Origin: Psychrobacter ciconiae
Lineage (GTDB): Bacteria; Pseudomonadota; Gammaproteobacteria; Pseudomonadales; Moraxellaceae
DNA length: 64,000 nucleotides
Reading direction: 5' to 3'
Assembly: GCF_904846055.1 (NCBI RefSeq)
Contig: NZ_CAJGYV010000001.1
Location: 1,364,001 to 1,428,000, forward strand
Below, in pieces: positions 60,558 to 64,000 of this stretch (the first letter of the stretch is position 1; each line of letters opens with the position of its first letter). Both the position numbers and the translations under genes were made by a program. A model generated the notes under the pieces. That model saw only the letters and a program-made list of their open reading frames with translations, was not told the origin of the DNA and searched no databases.

Positions 60558-61412
60558 TTAACGAAAATTGGGGTCAGAATATAGCTGATGGCGAATAATA
60601 TAGCCATAAACCAAAGGATTTAATAAATTAAAGTCGTCTGGAGAAAATTTTTGAGTTAAAAAGGCGTTGGCAAAGCGCTTACGAATAATCGAGCTTGAAA
60701 TGGTAATAATTGGGGTTAAGTCCAAGTAAATGCGACCGTTTGTGTTGTTTTTCAATGGCTTAAGCGGATAAAAAGTTTGCTTGGTCACCTTATTTTTTAA
60801 CAACGTAAAGGTCTGCTGATTAAAATTCGTAAATAAATCAAGCTTAGGATCTATGATGGCTAACAGGTCGGTCGTAACTTTAGCTTGCAGCGCTTTGGGA
60901 AATTTGGCAATTTGCGTTTCAATGTTAGCTGAAACATTTAAAGCATCATCGGCGGCGCGCTCAAACACCCAAAGCTGAACAAAATCGGTTAAGTTAAGCC
61001 CTTGCCGCCAATTATCCAAGCTTGCCGCGCTGTCCATTCCCATAATAAAAATTAAGGTATCGTTAGGAAAGGATTGTCGTAATTGCCTGACCGTATCAAT
61101 GGTAAACACGGGCGGCGCTTGCCAAATCTCAAGCTCACTCACGCCAAGCGGGGTGTTTTGGACAGCAAGGTTAAGCATTGCCAAGCGGTGCTTGGGAGCA
61201 ATAGTATCCGTTTTAAATGGCGAGCGCGCGTTGGGGAGCAGCTCAACGTAAAGCTTGCGGTTTTCACGCTCTGCAATCGGTTTTAACTGGTTAAAAACCG
61301 TCATTGCCATTTGGATATGACCGTTATGAACTGGATTGAACGAGCCGCCAAGGTAGGCGCGAATGGCAGGCTTTGGGTCGGGGCTTGTTTTTTGTGCAAA
61401 ATTTAACATCAT
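60558..61412 (-). CDS. nadD: Nicotinate-nucleotide adenylyltransferase
   Basis: NadD makes nicotinate adenine dinucleotide for NAD. The 284-residue protein has the nucleotidyltransferase HxGH motif in LGGSFNPVHNGHIQMA and the ISSSIIRKRF motif near the C-terminus. It is longer than E. coli NadD (213) because of an insertion of about 60 residues in the middle (LNVSANIETQIAKF to RIYLDLTP). The ATG overlaps the stop of the NYN gene by 4 bp. The operon continues with rsfS. Confidence 0.94.
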   Translation of the reverse strand: MMLNFAQKTSPDPKPAIRAYLGGSFNPVHNGHIQMAMTVFNQLKPIAERENRKLYVELLPNARSPFKTDTIAPKHRLAMLNLAVQNTPLGVSELEIWQAPPVFTIDTVRQLRQSFPNDTLIFIMGMDSAASLDNWRQGLNLTDFVQLWVFERAADDALNVSANIETQIAKFPKALQAKVTTDLLAIIDPKLDLFTNFNQQTFTLLKNKVTKQTFYPLKPLKNNTNGRIYLDLTPIITISSSIIRKRFANAFLTQKFSPDDFNLLNPLVYGYIIRHQLYSDPNFR

Positions 61413-62182
61413 GAGCGGTTACGAACAAAAATGGCTTTGTGGTGGTCGTTGTTGGGATAGCGCTCTTCAATGTCAAAATGGCGCGGGTAGGCGCGCAAAA
61501 AGTCACTAAATTTGCTAAAGCCAAACAGCCGCGTGTCAAAGTCCGGCTCGATTTTTAACAAATGATTTTTAACTGGTGCTAGGTGCGCCCAACCGGCATC
61601 TTCGGCGACATTGATGATCGCCATTTTAACCATAGTAATGGCGACGTCGATGGGTTTAAACTGGTTTTGCTCCATAGAAAACAGCATATCGGCGGAGTCG
61701 TAAAAGTCCACTTCGGCGCTAGGTTTTGAGCTGTCCAGCATTTCTAAATAAGTAAAGCGGTCGCAAGCTTGCATAAAGGATTTGGGCGTTTGCTGCTTGC
61801 CAAAGCCAAACACACAAAGCCCTTGCTCGCGGATACGCTGGGCAAGCCGCGTATAATCGCTGTCGGAGGTGACAAGACAAAAGCCCTCAAAGCGACCGGT
61901 ATAAAGCAAATCCATGGCATCAATAATCATGCAAGCATCGGTGGCATTTTTGCCGGTGGTGTAGGCAAATTGCTGAATGGGCTGAATGGAGTAGTTAAGC
62001 AGCACATTTTTCCAGCCGGACAATTGCGGCTTGGTCCAGTCGCCATAAATGCGCCGGACGCTCGAGCGACCCAAGGTTGCAATCTCGCTCATGAGCGCCT
62101 CAACGTGCGCCGCTGAGATGTTATCGGCATCGATTAAAACAGCAAGCTTGGCGTTGGGGTTGGGCAAATCCGGCGTGAACAT
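61409..62182 (-). CDS. NYN-domain (LabA/DUF88-like) nuclease with OST-HTH-like C-terminus
   Basis: The 257-residue protein has a PIN-like NYN domain (about residues 10-150): AVLIDADNISAAHVEAL with the first Asp, NATDACMIIDAMDLLYTG, and FCLVTSDSDYTRLAQRIREQG with the other acids. The C-terminal about 80 residues (INVAEDAGWAHLAPVKNHLLKIEPDFDTRLFGFSKFSDFLRAY) look like an OST-HTH/LOTUS domain, which binds RNA. This two-domain architecture suggests an RNA-guided or RNA-binding ribonuclease, of unknown target. The ATG at 62182 was chosen over the TTG at 62191. It overlaps nadD by 4 bp. Confidence 0.9.
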   Translation of the reverse strand: MFTPDLPNPNAKLAVLIDADNISAAHVEALMSEIATLGRSSVRRIYGDWTKPQLSGWKNVLLNYSIQPIQQFAYTTGKNATDACMIIDAMDLLYTGRFEGFCLVTSDSDYTRLAQRIREQGLCVFGFGKQQTPKSFMQACDRFTYLEMLDSSKPSAEVDFYDSADMLFSMEQNQFKPIDVAITMVKMAIINVAEDAGWAHLAPVKNHLLKIEPDFDTRLFGFSKFSDFLRAYPRHFDIEERYPNNDHHKAIFVRNRS

Positions 62183-62258
62183 GGTGAGCAACCAAAAAAA
62201 AGCAATGCCCTATTGTAGTGGTCGGTGGGGTCGTTGTCATCTGTTGTCATTAAGCAAT

Positions 62259-62288
62259 AAAAAACCGACCTTAGTAAAGATCGGTTTT
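62259..62288 (-). terminator. Terminator of pta
   Basis: On the minus strand AAAACCGA/TCGGTTTT with a 12-nt loop is followed by a T-run, 27 bp after the pta stop. Confidence 0.82.
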
Positions 62289-62314
62289 CATTAAAAATTA
62301 TTTATTTTAACGAG

Positions 62315-64000
62315 TTACACCGCATCGCTTTCGGCTTGAATGGCGGTTAACGCGATGGTGTAAATGATGTCATCAACCAAAGCACCGCGTGACAAATCGT
62401 TGACCGGTTTGTTAAGACCTTGCAGCATGGGACCCACACTAATCACATTAGCGCTGCGCTGAACCGCTTTGTAGGTGGTGTTGCCGGTGTTTAAATCAGG
62501 GAAAATAAACACGTTGGCTTGACCTGCTACTGGCGAGTCCGGCGCTTTTTGTTTGCCAACGCTCATCACCGAGGCGGCGTCATATTGCAAAGGTCCATCA
62601 ACGGCTAAATCTGGCGCGCGTTCGCGAACGATTTCGGTGGCGCGAGTGACTTTTTCAACGTCCGCGCCTGCGCCCGATGCGCCGGTTGAGTAGCTGATCA
62701 TGGCGACTTTTGGGTCGATGCCAAAGGCGGCTGCCGACTGCGCCGATTGAATGGCAATCTCGGCAAGCTCCTCTGCTGTTGGGTCAGGGTTAATCGCGCA
62801 GTCGCCATACACCACGACTTGCTCAGGAAGCAGCATAAAGAAAATCGATGACACCAGCGAGTATTGCGGCGCGGTTTTAATCAGCTGAAAGGCAGGTCTT
62901 ACCGTATTGGCGGTGGTGTGAACGGCTCCTGAAACCAAGCCGTCAACTTCATTCAGCTGAAGCATGGTTGTTCCTAAAAACACCGTGTCTTTTAATTGCT
63001 CAGCTGCCACAGTTTCTGAGGTTTTACCTTTGCGGCGCTCAACGACTGCTGCGATATATTTGCTCATATCGATGCTGGCAGGGTCGATGATTTCAAGATC
63101 GTCAGGTAAGGTCAAATTCAAGTTTTTAGCGACTTTTTCAACGTCTTCGCGTTTGGCAAGCAGCACACAGTTGGCAATACCGCGGCTTTGGCAAATGCAG
63201 GCGGCCTCTACTGTGCGCGGCTCATCGCCTTCAGGCAGCACAATGCGCTTGTTCGCCGTTTGCGCTTTTTTGACCACTTGATGGCGAAAGGCAGCAGGCG
63301 ACAGTCGCGGCTGACTGTTGGTAGAGAAATACGCCTTAATCCAGCTTAAATCCAAATGCGCCGCCACATATCGGGTCACGTCTTGGGCGCGCTCAATGTC
63401 ATCGCTTGGGATTTCTGAGTTCATATTGAGCAGATTTTGCACGGTAGCAAAGCTGTCGGTATTCACCGTCATCACCGGAATGCCGGTTTTTAGTGCCGAC
63501 TGCCAAAGCTCAGTGACCGCATTGTTTGGCATCTCGCCGCCCGTCAATACCAGCCCTGCTAACGGAATGCCGTTAATACAAGCTAAAGCCGCCGCAAGCA
63601 ATAAATCATCACGGTCGCCAGGAACGACAATCAATGTGCCGCGTTTGAATACCTCGTCCGCTCGCGCCACTGAACGCGCCATAAGGCTGATATTATTGAT
63701 GCGCCGTGATTTTGCCTCACCCACATTCAGCCAGCTGGCATCAAGCTCAATGGCAATGTCCCACGTTCTTGGCACCGACAACGTATTGCTAAACGGCACA
63801 ACGCCAATCAAGCGAAACGCTTCGGTATTAAACGCCGGTAGCGACTGATTAACCGCTTGCATAAAGTTGCTATCGAGGCTGACCATAGCTTCACCGGGGG
63901 CGACCGGCTGATTTTCAAATTGGTTGGGAATATCTTGAACGCGCATCAAAATGCAGCCCAAATTGCGTTCATGGTCGATGCCGCCAAACTCGCGCGCATG
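62315..64000 (-). CDS. pta: Phosphate acetyltransferase, C-terminal part (5' end outside window)
   Basis: Pta interconverts acetyl-CoA and acetyl phosphate. The frame is open to the right edge, so the true start lies outside; 561 residues are visible. The N-terminal visible part is the DRTGG-type domain (LIVVPGDRDDLLLAAALACING), followed by the PTA_PTB catalytic domain from about residue 235 (IVLPEGDEPRTVEAA, DGLVSGAVHTTANTVRPAFQLIK, VYGDCAINPDPTAEELAEIAIQSA, MISYSTGASGAGADVEKV, VFIFPDLNTGNTTYKAVQRSA). ackA is expected next to it beyond the window. acs at 45 kb is the second acetate route. Confidence 0.96.
   Translation of the reverse strand, partial: HAREFGGIDHERNLGCILMRVQDIPNQFENQPVAPGEAMVSLDSNFMQAVNQSLPAFNTEAFRLIGVVPFSNTLSVPRTWDIAIELDASWLNVGEAKSRRINNISLMARSVARADEVFKRGTLIVVPGDRDDLLLAAALACINGIPLAGLVLTGGEMPNNAVTELWQSALKTGIPVMTVNTDSFATVQNLLNMNSEIPSDDIERAQDVTRYVAAHLDLSWIKAYFSTNSQPRLSPAAFRHQVVKKAQTANKRIVLPEGDEPRTVEAACICQSRGIANCVLLAKREDVEKVAKNLNLTLPDDLEIIDPASIDMSKYIAAVVERRKGKTSETVAAEQLKDTVFLGTTMLQLNEVDGLVSGAVHTTANTVRPAFQLIKTAPQYSLVSSIFFMLLPEQVVVYGDCAINPDPTAEELAEIAIQSAQSAAAFGIDPKVAMISYSTGASGAGADVEKVTRATEIVRERAPDLAVDGPLQYDAASVMSVGKQKAPDSPVAGQANVFIFPDLNTGNTTYKAVQRSANVISVGPMLQGLNKPVNDLSRGALVDDIIYTIALTAIQAESDAV

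Overview
The window looks like a chromosomal segment of a Moraxellaceae gammaproteobacterium, most likely Psychrobacter. This rests on gene order and protein style: pth-rplY-prs-tRNA-Gln-ispE-lolB-TPR facing hemA, dapA-lipoprotein-purC, an AccA lacking the usual N-terminal arm, moderate GC in core genes, and IS5/IS630 elements. The assignment was made by eye and not by database search.

Layout. 1-5.2 kb: the 3' end of a MucD/DegP-type periplasmic protease, an IS5-family insertion, dapA, a short BamC-like lipoprotein, purC, a 3-methyladenine glycosylase and a NIF3/CutA-like protein. 5.2-9.5 kb: envelope genes (two paralogous PepSY-like secreted proteins, an SH3 lipoprotein, an M15 carboxypeptidase). 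They are followed by a GacA-type operator and a CsrA/RsmA-sequestering small RNA that has not been named here before, then csbD. 9.8-18.6 kb: housekeeping genes ygfZ, phnA, hemL, ppx, accA, tilS, proC and yggT. 18.7-30 kb: thiD, tRNA-Ser(GCU), tRNA-Arg(ACG), an RDD protein, panD, then the conserved pth/rplY/prs/2x tRNA-Gln(UUG)/ispE/lolB/TPR block divergent from hemA. 30-36.9 kb: a structured 5' leader RNA ahead of a class V aminotransferase gene, a split YeeE/YedE transporter pair, a fatty-acyl-CoA ligase and a FadH-type dienoyl-CoA reductase.

36.9-41 kb is an AT-richer accessory stretch: two secreted proteins of unknown function, a HAD phosphatase, a DUF2846-like lipoprotein and an outer-membrane barrel gene cut by an IS630-family element. 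Three copies of a short palindromic repeat are scattered through it. 41-53.6 kb returns to core genes: lplA-mgtC, pirin, a HI0933-like flavoprotein, acs, a candidate antisense-side small RNA with an anti-Shine-Dalgarno loop, pgsA, a PNPOx-fold stress protein and purL. 53.6-56.7 kb is a single AT-rich gene for a 1023-residue SF2 helicase with a nuclease-like C-terminus, a candidate stand-alone defence gene. 56.8-64 kb: a small protein, an AmiD-like amidase, nitronate monooxygenase, a MOSC protein, the NYN-nadD-rsfS operon and the 3' part of pta.

The most interesting items are the Rsm/Csr sponge RNA with its perfect GacA box (8701-9045), the structured aminotransferase leader (30160-30467), the C-rich-loop sRNA candidate (47478-47567), the helicase-nuclease orphan and the reduced BamC.
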